DNA from: an uncultured Lachnospiraceae bacterium
GTDB lineage: Bacteria > Bacillota_A > Clostridia > Lachnospirales > Lachnospiraceae
Length of the DNA stretch: 11,492 bases
Direction of reading: 5' to 3'
NCBI GenBank assembly: GCA_910585655.1
Contig: CAJUFW010000022.1
Location: 17,587-29,078, forward strand
The notes beneath the pieces are model-generated. The model had not been told where the DNA came from. It did not search any database and worked only from the letters and a program-made list of their open reading frames with translations. Each line of letters begins with the position of its first letter. Within the stretch, counting starts at the first letter, position 1. Shown here one piece after another: positions 6,370-11,492 of this stretch. Position numbers and translations under genes: made by a program.

Positions 6370-6915
6370 ATGCAAAACGATACCATGACCTTATACAAGC
6401 TGATGATTCTCTACTTTCTGGATCAAGTGGACTATCCCTTAACCAACGCGCAGATCTCCGGGTTTTTGCTGGAACAAGAATATACCAATTATTTCACAAT
6501 CCAACAGGTAATCTCCGATCTGTTAGAAGCCGATTTGATCCAGTCCGAAACCATCCGCAACAGTTCTTATTTCCGTATTACCGAGGAAGGGAAAAATACT
6601 TTGCTGTTTTTCGGCGATAAAATATCCAATGCCATCAAAGAGGACATTCTCCATTTTCTTCAGGAAAACCAGTACCAGCTTCGGGCAGAGGTTTCTACGC
6701 CAGTTGATTATTATGAGCAAAAAAAGGGAGAATTTGTTGTACGCTGCCGGATATTGGAACGGGACAGTATGCTTTTGGATTTTTCTCTGGCTGTCCCGTC
6801 AGAAGAAACCGCTATCCAAATCTGTAATTCCTGGCACAAACAAAACCAGGACGTCTATGCCAGGCTGCTAGAATGGCTTGTTAAGACTCCTGCCGATACT
6901 CCCGAGAAGCCCTAA
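6370..6915 (+). CDS. DUF4364-like winged-helix protein
   Basis: This 181-residue protein resembles the DUF4364 family of Clostridia. The first 75 or so residues read as a winged helix-turn-helix: helices around LYKLMILYFLDQVDYPLT and NAQISGFLLEQEYTN, then IQQVISDLLEADLIQ and a wing ending YFRITEEG. It is likely a DNA-binding regulator, although the family is uncharacterised. The C-terminal half is a mixed alpha/beta region with no motif I recognise. ATG at 6370 follows GGAGG (6359-6363) with a 6-nt spacer. It is 32 bp from the radical SAM gene on the same strand, so probably co-transcribed with it. The stop is 17 bp from the stop of convergent engB. Confidence 0.8.
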   Translation: MQNDTMTLYKLMILYFLDQVDYPLTNAQISGFLLEQEYTNYFTIQQVISDLLEADLIQSETIRNSSYFRITEEGKNTLLFFGDKISNAIKEDILHFLQENQYQLRAEVSTPVDYYEQKKGEFVVRCRILERDSMLLDFSLAVPSEETAIQICNSWHKQNQDVYARLLEWLVKTPADTPEKP

Positions 6916-6932
6916 CTATCTAGGGAAAAACA

Positions 6933-7580
6933 TTATTTCTGGTCTGGTACATTGGTTTCTGACTCTGCCTGGTTTGGTACAGAAGCAGGTTCTAGTTTTT
7001 GGCAAATCAACTGCCAGACCTCTTCCCTTCCCTGTTTGGTTTCCGCGGAAAACGGCAGAATCACCGTTTCTTTTGTGGCTCCTAAGCTCTCTCTTATCAG
7101 CTTTATTTGCTTTTCCCTTGCGCTTCGTTTGATTTTATCTAATTTTGTAGCCAGAATTACCGGCTGATAGCCCTGGTATACAATCCACTCATACATGATT
7201 TTATCATTTTCTGAGGGTGCGTGGCGGATATCCACCAACAAACATACCAGCTTCAACACCTTGGACTGCTTTAAATAGCGTTCGATCATCTTCCCCCATT
7301 TCTCTCTGATTTCCTGTGATACTTTAGCATACCCATACCCTGGCAAATCCACAAAATAGAAGCTTTCGTTGATATTGTAAAAATTGATCGTCTGTGTTTT
7401 TCCTGGCTGAGAGGAAGTTCTAGCCAGAGCCTTTCGGTTGAGTAAAGCATTGATTAACGACGATTTCCCCACATTTGATTTCCCGGCAAAGGCAATTTCC
7501 GGCAGACTATGCTCCGGCAGTTTACTGGTAATTCCTACTACAGTTTCTAACGCCACCGATTTTATTTTCATTCTCATCAT
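6933..7580 (-). CDS. engB: Ribosome biogenesis GTP-binding protein EngB/YsxC (YihA)
   Basis: EngB is an essential cytoplasmic GTPase needed for late assembly of the 50S subunit. The 215-residue protein has all G motifs: G1 GKSNVGKS (33-40), G2 Thr in GKTQT (60-64), G3 DLPGYG (78-83), G4 TKLDK (145-149) and G5 SAE (178-180). The QPGKTQTINF segment is diagnostic of this subfamily. A polar tail of about 18 residues follows the fold. The start could be ATG at 7580 or 7577; both follow AAAGGAAAGGG. It is not next to lon or clpX here, as it often is in Firmicutes. It stands alone, convergent with the DUF4364-like gene and divergent from the phosphofructokinase. Confidence 0.96.
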   Translation of the reverse strand: MMRMKIKSVALETVVGITSKLPEHSLPEIAFAGKSNVGKSSLINALLNRKALARTSSQPGKTQTINFYNINESFYFVDLPGYGYAKVSQEIREKWGKMIERYLKQSKVLKLVCLLVDIRHAPSENDKIMYEWIVYQGYQPVILATKLDKIKRSAREKQIKLIRESLGATKETVILPFSAETKQGREEVWQLICQKLEPASVPNQAESETNVPDQK

Positions 7581-7611
7581 ACCCTTTCCTTTATTTTTGC
7601 TTGCTTTTTTC

Positions 7612-7640
7612 TTGCTTTTTTTCCTCTCTTCTGCTAAGAT
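7612..7640 (+). promoter_or_regulatory. Sigma-A promoter of the phosphofructokinase gene, extended -10
   Basis: TTGCTT (7612-7617), a 17-bp spacer and TAAGAT (7635-7640), preceded by TGC as an extended -10. The start should fall near 7647, leaving a leader of about 50 nt that holds the A6T6 palindrome at 7656-7667 and the GGAGGA ribosome binding site (7683-7688). Confidence 0.65.
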
Positions 7641-7673
7641 AGCCTCGTATCATATAAAAAATTTTTTAACTAT

Positions 7674-7703
7674 TATAAATTTGGAGGAATTTCTTTATGT
7701 CAA
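7674..7703 (-). promoter_or_regulatory. Candidate promoter of engB, overlapping the phosphofructokinase start
   Basis: On the minus strand, a perfect TTGACA (7703-7698), an 18-bp spacer and TTTATA (7679-7674); TATAAT in an overlapping register would need a 20-bp spacer. It would place the engB start near 7667 and cover the ribosome binding site and ATG of the divergent gene. Confidence 0.4.
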
Positions 7704-8947
7704 TCCAGTACCACAACTGTCTTATCGCACAGTCTGGCGGTTCTACGACCGCTATCAACGCCAGTCTTGCCGGAATCCTTTCTGCTGCCAGAAGATCCGG
7801 ACGTATCAAGCGGATCTATGGAGCGCTCAATGGAATCCAGGGGGTTCTTTCCGAACGATTCCTAGATCTGGATACCCTTTTTTCGGCAGACTCCGATTCC
7901 CTGCTTGCCTTAAAACACAGCCCAGCTATGTATTTAGGCTCCTGCCGCTATAAGCTTTCCGATCCGGATACGCCTTCTGAGGACTACAAAACGATTTTTG
8001 ATGTGTTAAACCGCCTTCAAATCGGCTTCTTTTTCTATATCGGCGGCAATGACTCCATGGATACTATAAAGAAACTCAGCCATTATGGAGAACTTCACCA
8101 TTCCCCTATCCACTTTATAGGCGTACCAAAAACCATCGACAACGATCTTCCGGCAACTGACCATGCCCCAGGTTATGGCTCTGCTGCGCGCTATATCGCA
8201 GTTTCGGTACTGGAAATGGCTTATGATACCTATATCTACAATACCCCAAGCGTTCTGATTCTTGAAATCATGGGACGAGACGCCGGTTGGCTGACTGCTG
8301 CTTCCGCCCTTGCCAGAACCAAAGATTCACCGGCGCCGCATTTGATTTATCTGCCGGAACGAAGCTTTTCTGACGAAGCTTTTCTATCCGATGTCAAACG
8401 CCTCCTTTCCCGGCAAAGACATGTCGTAGTCGCTGTATCGGAAGGCATCCGCTATGCCAATGGTAGCTATGTCAGCGCGGATACGACGGCAAAAGATCAA
8501 TTTGGACATGCTGCTCTAAACGGAGCCGGAAAGTGTCTGGAACATTTGGTCGCCTCAAAGATCGGCTGCAAAGTACGCTCGGTAGAACTAAATATTCTCC
8601 AACGCTGCGCTGCCCATCTTGCGTCTGCTACCGATTTAGACGAAAGCTTTTGTCTTGGAGAAGCTGCTTTTAACGGAGCCTTAGAAGGTAGAAGCGGTCA
8701 GATTCCAATCCTCAAACGGCTGTCTAATACCCCCTACCAGATTCAGATTGCCTATGCTCCTTTAGGTGAAATTGCCAATCAGGAAAAAAACGTTCCTGCC
8801 GATTGGATCAACGAAGCAGGAAACGACGTTACCAACGACTTTATCCAATATGCCCGTCCTTTGATTCAGGGAACGCCGCAGCCTGTCCCAAGCTGGGAAA
8901 ACGGACTTCCGGTCTTTCCATCGGTTCACCATTTATTAGGAATTTGA
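7697..8947 (+). CDS. pfp: 6-phosphofructokinase, probably pyrophosphate-dependent
   Basis: The enzyme phosphorylates fructose 6-phosphate to the 1,6-bisphosphate in glycolysis. Motifs in this 416-residue protein: GGNDSMDT (116-123), PKTIDND (144-150) with catalytic Asp148, PGYGSAARY (158-166) and MGRDAGWLT (192-200). Two donor-specificity sites point to pyrophosphate: Asp119, where E. coli PfkA has Gly104, and Lys145, where it has Gly124. ATP enzymes carry glycine at these places. The length suits the longer PPi clade rather than the 320-residue ATP form. PPi enzymes are reversible, and some clostridial ones also act on sedoheptulose 7-phosphate. ATG at 7697 follows GGAGGA with an 8-nt spacer. 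The last 12 bp overlap the convergent dusB gene. Donor use is inferred from residues, not proven. Confidence 0.93.
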   Translation: MSIQYHNCLIAQSGGSTTAINASLAGILSAARRSGRIKRIYGALNGIQGVLSERFLDLDTLFSADSDSLLALKHSPAMYLGSCRYKLSDPDTPSEDYKTIFDVLNRLQIGFFFYIGGNDSMDTIKKLSHYGELHHSPIHFIGVPKTIDNDLPATDHAPGYGSAARYIAVSVLEMAYDTYIYNTPSVLILEIMGRDAGWLTAASALARTKDSPAPHLIYLPERSFSDEAFLSDVKRLLSRQRHVVVAVSEGIRYANGSYVSADTTAKDQFGHAALNGAGKCLEHLVASKIGCKVRSVELNILQRCAAHLASATDLDESFCLGEAAFNGALEGRSGQIPILKRLSNTPYQIQIAYAPLGEIANQEKNVPADWINEAGNDVTNDFIQYARPLIQGTPQPVPSWENGLPVFPSVHHLLGI

Positions 8948-9910
8948 GTTTGCTACAAATTCCTCCATCAACCGCCTTAAACTATCCATTTCCTCGATTT
9001 CATTGACTCTGCCGCGCAGCCTGGAGGAATGTGGATACCCGGCGGTATACCACGCCACATGCTTTCTCATCTCCCGGATACCAACAAACTCTCCCTTCCA
9101 TTGGATCTGAAGAGCGGCATGACGCAGCACCATTTCGGCTACTTCCTCGGCTTTAGGTTTTGACGGGAGTTTGCCGCTTTTGCGGAAAGCCCGGATTTGC
9201 TCAAACAGCCACGGATTCCCTCTGACTCCGCGTCCTATCATCACTGCATCGCACCCTGTCTCCTGTTCCATCCGTAGCACATCCTGAGGACTGCAGACAT
9301 CTCCGTTGCCAATCACTGGAATAGAAACTGCTTCTTTGACCTGGCGAATGATATCCCAATCCGCCTGTCCGCTGTAATATTGTTCTCTTGTTCGCCCATG
9401 CACCGCGACTGCCGCGCCGCCGGATTCCTCAATGATTTTTGCGATTTCTACAGCATTTACTTCTTCTTTGGTAAAACCTTTCCGGATCTTAACCGTCACG
9501 GGTTTTTGAATCGCTTTACTGACCGCCGCTACAATCTCCCCTACCCGCTTTGGCTGTCGCATCAGAGCGGAACCTTCTTGGTTGTTGACCACTTTTGGAA
9601 CCGGGCAGCCCATATTAAGGTCTAATACGTCAAACTCCCGCTCCTCGATCCGCTTTGCCATCTCCGCTAAAATTACCGGATCCTCTCCAAATAACTGCAA
9701 CGCTACCGGACGTTCCTGTGGCAGCACCTGCAGCAAGGCTTCTGTATTTTTATTGTTATAATAAATTCCCTTTGCACTGACCATTTCCGTATACAGATAA
9801 TCCGCACCCTTTTCTTTGCAAAGCAGACGAAATGGCAGGTCTGTAATGCCTGCCATTGGCGCTAATACAACGTTTCCGGGAATGGTTACACTGCCGATTT
9901 TAAATTCCAT
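8936..9910 (-). CDS. dusB: tRNA-dihydrouridine synthase (DusB type)
   Basis: Dus enzymes use FMN and NADPH to reduce specific uridines in tRNA. This 324-residue TIM-barrel protein shows APMAGITD (17-24), LNMGCPVPKV (98-107) with catalytic Cys102, HGRTREQYYSG (171-181), and the FMN-binding GNGDV (201-205) and GRGVRGNPW (226-234). The sequence and length fit the bacterial DusB group of Firmicutes, and the C-terminal helical tRNA-recognition domain (about 245-324) is complete. ATG at 9910 follows GGAGG with a 5-nt spacer. It begins 12 bp after the stop of the DUF6145-like gene, so both are probably on one transcript. Its stop lies inside the 3' end of the convergent phosphofructokinase gene. Confidence 0.96.
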   Translation of the reverse strand: MEFKIGSVTIPGNVVLAPMAGITDLPFRLLCKEKGADYLYTEMVSAKGIYYNNKNTEALLQVLPQERPVALQLFGEDPVILAEMAKRIEEREFDVLDLNMGCPVPKVVNNQEGSALMRQPKRVGEIVAAVSKAIQKPVTVKIRKGFTKEEVNAVEIAKIIEESGGAAVAVHGRTREQYYSGQADWDIIRQVKEAVSIPVIGNGDVCSPQDVLRMEQETGCDAVMIGRGVRGNPWLFEQIRAFRKSGKLPSKPKAEEVAEMVLRHAALQIQWKGEFVGIREMRKHVAWYTAGYPHSSRLRGRVNEIEEMDSLRRLMEEFVANSNS

Positions 9911-9922
9911 TTCCGCCTCCGT

Positions 9923-10276
9923 TTACTCCTCTATTTCTACTCCCGCTTCCTGCGGGCTTTTTCCCAATATAAAAATCCGGTAATACAACTCTAAAGCCTC
10001 TAGTAATTCCTGTCGCTCCCGTTGAATCTGCTTGACTTTTAACACGCTTCCGATTTCGTCATAGAGCAGATCCCCTTCCTCTGCCGCTGTATGAAAATAT
10101 AAACTTCCATCCGCTTCATACTCCAGTGTCAAGATTCCGCCTACATCCTCTGTAAACAACACACATAAAATCTGCAGCTCCTCTAAAATAGCCTCCGGCA
10201 GCCCCTGGTACGCTTCCCCCAGATAATATTTCTGTTCGTAAGCATTTGATATGCATAAAATCCGTTTGTCCGACAT
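9923..10276 (-). CDS. Small conserved protein, probably DUF6145
   Basis: The product has 117 residues and resembles a Lachnospiraceae family I recall as DUF6145, whose function is unknown. Features: an N-terminal strand-rich segment (KRILCISNAYEQKYYLGE), the hallmark-like stretch LQILCVLFTEDVGGILTLEY, a GDLLYDEIGSVLKVKQIQ segment and an amphipathic C-terminal helix. It has no signal peptide or membrane segment and is acidic at the C-terminus, so it is likely cytoplasmic. Two ATG codons lie in tandem at 10279 and 10276. GGGAGG ends only 2 nt before the first and 5 nt before the second, so I chose 10276. The 12-bp gap to dusB suggests co-expression, and perhaps a role linked to tRNA or translation, but that is only guilt by association. 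Confidence 0.75.
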   Translation of the reverse strand: MSDKRILCISNAYEQKYYLGEAYQGLPEAILEELQILCVLFTEDVGGILTLEYEADGSLYFHTAAEEGDLLYDEIGSVLKVKQIQRERQELLEALELYYRIFILGKSPQEAGVEIEE

Positions 10277-10338
10277 CATTTCCTCCCAGATGTTTTGCTT
10301 GCGGCAATTTCTCTTTCTTATGAATCGTCCGCTTTGAA

Positions 10339-10458
10339 CTATTTTCCATATTCCTGTCCTAGTTCAATCAGCATTTTCACTTCTCCTAAAAAGATGCCTT
10401 GGGAAAGGCCCTGACGAATCCATTTTTCCGATTGTGTTTCTAACACAGTTCCACCCAT
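10339..10458 (-). pseudogene. Small ORF resembling the C-terminal tail of an Rpn/PD-(D/E)XK transposase-like protein
   Basis: The frame encodes 39 residues beginning MGGTVLETQSEKWIRQGLSQ and ending LIELGQEYGK. The MGG-x-VLET start and the RQGLSQGIFLGE run recall the linker and Gly-rich helical tail of Rpn-family (recombination-promoting nuclease) proteins common in Lachnospiraceae. The nuclease domain is absent: the frame upstream coincides with the membrane protein gene. The tail-like similarity may begin near 10490. It could be a decayed remnant left between two genes, or a small real protein; GAAAGG and GGTG upstream give only a weak ribosome binding site. Confidence is low because the family call rests on a short, repetitive stretch. 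Confidence 0.4.
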
Positions 10459-10517
10459 CACGTTCACCAACCTTTCTTCTTTTTGGTTGCCATTTGTAAT
10501 ATGGATAGTTCTTCCTA

Positions 10518-10847
10518 TCAGCCGCCAAGACCAACCATTGCCAACCAAACTCCTAACATCCCAATCACTGCACCCAGCAGTATCATACTCATCCCTTGAT
10601 TCCGCCATTTCGGCTGTCGGTAAAGCGTAAGACCGTGCAAAAGGTTGGCTCCGCCGCCGGAAACAGCCAGAAACAGTAATGCCGGGCGGCTGTCTGGTTT
10701 TACAAAAATCAACCATAGACCAAGTAAAAATAAAATTCCAAAAAGTAGCTGGAACGCTTTTGCCCAAAATTCTGACAAGAGGTCTGTCTTTTTCCTGTTC
10801 TTTGTGTTCTTTCTTTTCTTTTTTTCAGTCCACTTCATAGAGTTCAT
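10518..10847 (-). CDS. Small three-helix membrane protein of unknown function
   Basis: I do not recognise the family. The 109-residue product begins with a strongly basic stretch (KKKRKNTKNRKK, 9-20), followed by hydrophobic segments at about 31-49, 56-76 and 87-107. The basic end would be expected to stay inside by the positive-inside rule, placing the C-terminus outside. The loop HGLTLYRQPKWRNQG between helices 2 and 3 is polar and basic. The ATG at 10847 overlaps the end of the Dabb gene by 23 bp; an in-frame ATG at 10838 would overlap by 14 bp. GGAGC lies about 10 nt before the first ATG, so coupling to the upstream gene probably helps initiation. Co-transcription with the Dabb gene is likely from the overlap. 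Confidence 0.7.
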   Translation of the reverse strand: MNSMKWTEKKKRKNTKNRKKTDLLSEFWAKAFQLLFGILFLLGLWLIFVKPDSRPALLFLAVSGGGANLLHGLTLYRQPKWRNQGMSMILLGAVIGMLGVWLAMVGLGG

Positions 10848-11142
10848 AGTCTACACAGCTCCGGTTCCTTCTGACCTTTTTCATAAATTCCCCTACTTTG
10901 ACATGATCCGGATGAACGATATAACGCTCCAAATCCTCCTGAGAATCAAAATCGGCAATCAGACAAAGATGATAATTGGTCTGGTTGGCGCCCGAATGAT
11001 TCAGACCGGTTTCCGATCTGCGTATCCAAGGAATCTGCTCTGGCAGTTTTTCTAACATCTCCTGCGCTATCCTGGCATTTTCCAGTGCGCTTCTGCCCTC
11101 TGCCTCTTCTAAAAAATCAAACATAACAACATGACGAATCAT
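10825..11142 (-). CDS. Dabb (stress-responsive alpha/beta barrel) family protein
   Basis: The 105-residue protein fits the Dabb family, small ferredoxin-like dimeric barrels related to plant stress proteins and polyketide cyclases. Family marks are the opening MIRHVVMFDF with His4, a central EKLPEQIPWIRRSETGLN, the strand YHLCLIADFDS, and HPDHVKVGEFMKKV followed by VDYEL near the end. The bacterial function is mostly unknown. ATG at 11142 follows AGGAGGAG with a spacer of about 7 nt. A promoter at 11207-11234 lies between it and the citrate synthase terminator, so this gene opens its own transcript, which likely continues into the membrane protein gene it overlaps. Confidence 0.9.
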   Translation of the reverse strand: MIRHVVMFDFLEEAEGRSALENARIAQEMLEKLPEQIPWIRRSETGLNHSGANQTNYHLCLIADFDSQEDLERYIVHPDHVKVGEFMKKVRRNRSCVDYELYEVD

Positions 11143-11178
11143 TTCTTTTCTCCTCCTGTTTTATAACCATCCTATTGA

Positions 11179-11200
11179 TAGAAGAAAAACCCCTCTTCTA
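11179..11200 (-). promoter_or_regulatory. Hairpin at the 5' end of the Dabb transcript
   Basis: TAGAAGA (minus strand 11200-11194) and TCTTCTA (11185-11179) form a 7-bp stem with an 8-nt loop, GGGGTTTT. The predicted transcription start is near 11200, so the stem would sit at the very 5' end of the mRNA, where hairpins commonly protect against degradation. Confidence 0.45.
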
Positions 11201-11206
11201 CTTCCT

Positions 11207-11234
11207 ATCATACCATATTCCCGGAGAAAAGCAA
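11207..11234 (-). promoter_or_regulatory. Sigma-A promoter of the Dabb gene, extended -10
   Basis: On the minus strand, TTGCTT (11234-11229), a 16-bp spacer and TATGAT (11212-11207), preceded by TGG as an extended -10. It lies directly downstream of the citrate synthase terminator, whose T-tract it abuts. Confidence 0.65.
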
Positions 11235-11235
11235 G

Positions 11236-11275
11236 CAAAAACAGGTCTGTCTGATGGATAGGCACCAGACAGACC
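11236..11275 (-). terminator. Intrinsic terminator of the citrate synthase gene
   Basis: A perfect 10-bp stem, GGTCTGTCTG (minus strand 11275-11266) with CAGACAGACC (11253-11244), has a 12-nt loop and is followed by TGTTTTTG. It begins 12 bp past the stop codon of the gene. Confidence 0.92.
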
Positions 11276-11287
11276 GATAGGATATCG

Positions 11288-11492
11288 TTATTTCTCGATC
11301 TTGGTTTCTTTGGCTCCTTTTGCGTCCTTTCCCCCCTCTGCCATACGCTTGCGCATCGGTACATAGGCTCTCCGTGGCGATACGCTCTTGTAAGCCGGAC
11401 GAATGATCTTTCCTTCGTTGATGATCTCCTCCAAACGGTGAGCGCTCCAGCCTGCAATACGGGCAATCGCAAAAATCGGCGTATACAGTTCC
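11288..11492 (-). CDS. gltA: Citrate synthase, C-terminal end (5' part outside window)
   Basis: Only the last 67 residues are in the window, from the right edge to TAA at 11288-11290. The segment ELYTPIFAIARIAGWSAHRL followed by IIRPAYKSVSPRRAYVPM is the typical end of citrate synthase, which condenses oxaloacetate and acetyl-CoA at the entry of the TCA cycle. A 2-methylcitrate synthase cannot be excluded from this part alone, but the RIAGWSAH stretch fits the clostridial citrate synthases I know. The protein ends with a polar, Lys/Gly-rich tail (about 19 residues after YVPM) that goes beyond the catalytic fold. A strong terminator follows, so expression ends here and does not run into the Dabb gene. 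Confidence 0.9.
   Translation of the reverse strand, partial: ELYTPIFAIARIAGWSAHRLEEIINEGKIIRPAYKSVSPRRAYVPMRKRMAEGGKDAKGAKETKIEK

Noticed and set aside
6910..6925. Inverted repeat CCCTA / TAGGG between the DUF4364-like gene and engB
   Set aside because: The stem is only 5 bp and the A/T run lies on the wrong side for a terminator on either strand (A-run after the stem on plus, T-run before it on minus).
10116..10349. A 77-residue minus-strand frame starting MENSSKRTIHKK
   Set aside because: It overlaps the DUF6145-like gene in another frame, has no good ribosome binding site, and its second half is simply the out-of-frame reading of that gene.
10504..10519. Small inverted repeat GATAG / CTATC at the end of the membrane protein gene
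   Set aside because: A 5-bp stem with a 6-nt loop and no T-tract is too weak to call a terminator or regulatory site.
11161..11472. A 103-residue minus-strand frame overlapping the citrate synthase end
   Set aside because: It is a frame-shifted shadow of citrate synthase that runs through the terminator and the Dabb promoter.
1..11492. A defence island, biosynthetic cluster, prophage or other new multi-gene system
   Set aside because: The recognisable genes are core metabolism, translation and transcription functions with normal promoters; no integrase, toxin-antitoxin pair, nuclease module, intact transposase, direct-repeat array or attachment site was seen.

Overview
The window looks like a chromosomal housekeeping segment from a Gram-positive anaerobe of the Clostridia, most likely a Lachnospiraceae member. 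The grounds are the gene order rho-rpmE-yqhQ, a YtqA-type radical SAM gene followed by a DUF4364-like gene, a probable DUF6145 gene beside dusB, a pyrophosphate-type phosphofructokinase, strong AGGAGG-type ribosome binding sites and sigma-A promoters with 16-18 bp spacers. I see no rRNA, tRNA, CRISPR array, prophage or intact insertion sequence.

Layout. (a) Minus strand, positions 3931 to 1: rho, rpmE (ribosomal protein L31, with its own extended -10 promoter and an intrinsic terminator) and yqhQ (DUF1385 membrane protein), which runs off the left edge. Rho and YqhQ both carry long low-complexity segments with internal repeats. (b) A divergent intergenic region (3932-4197) with back-to-back promoters for rho and for a malic enzyme gene. 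(c) Plus strand, 4198-6915: malic enzyme, TIGR01212/YtqA radical SAM protein and a DUF4364-like winged-helix protein, probably one operon. (d) Minus strand: engB (ysxC), a ribosome-assembly GTPase, convergent with the previous operon. It diverges from (e), a plus-strand phosphofructokinase whose active-site residues point to pyrophosphate as donor. (f) Minus strand, 11142 to 8936: a Dabb-domain protein, a three-helix membrane protein, a small ORF that resembles the tail of an Rpn/PD-(D/E)XK transposase-like protein, a DUF6145-like protein and dusB. The dusB stop overlaps the end of the phosphofructokinase gene. (g) At the right edge, the C-terminal end of citrate synthase on the minus strand, closed by a strong intrinsic terminator.

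How the genes fit together. Citrate synthase, malic enzyme and phosphofructokinase belong to central carbon metabolism. L31, EngB and DusB serve ribosome and tRNA biogenesis, and Rho ends transcription. Genes are tightly packed and two convergent pairs lack a visible intrinsic terminator, so Rho-dependent or bidirectional mechanisms may matter there.

I did not find a convincing new multi-gene system. The features most worth a second look are the repeat-bearing disordered extensions of YqhQ and Rho, the hairpins around rpmE, and the small conserved-unknown cluster next to dusB.
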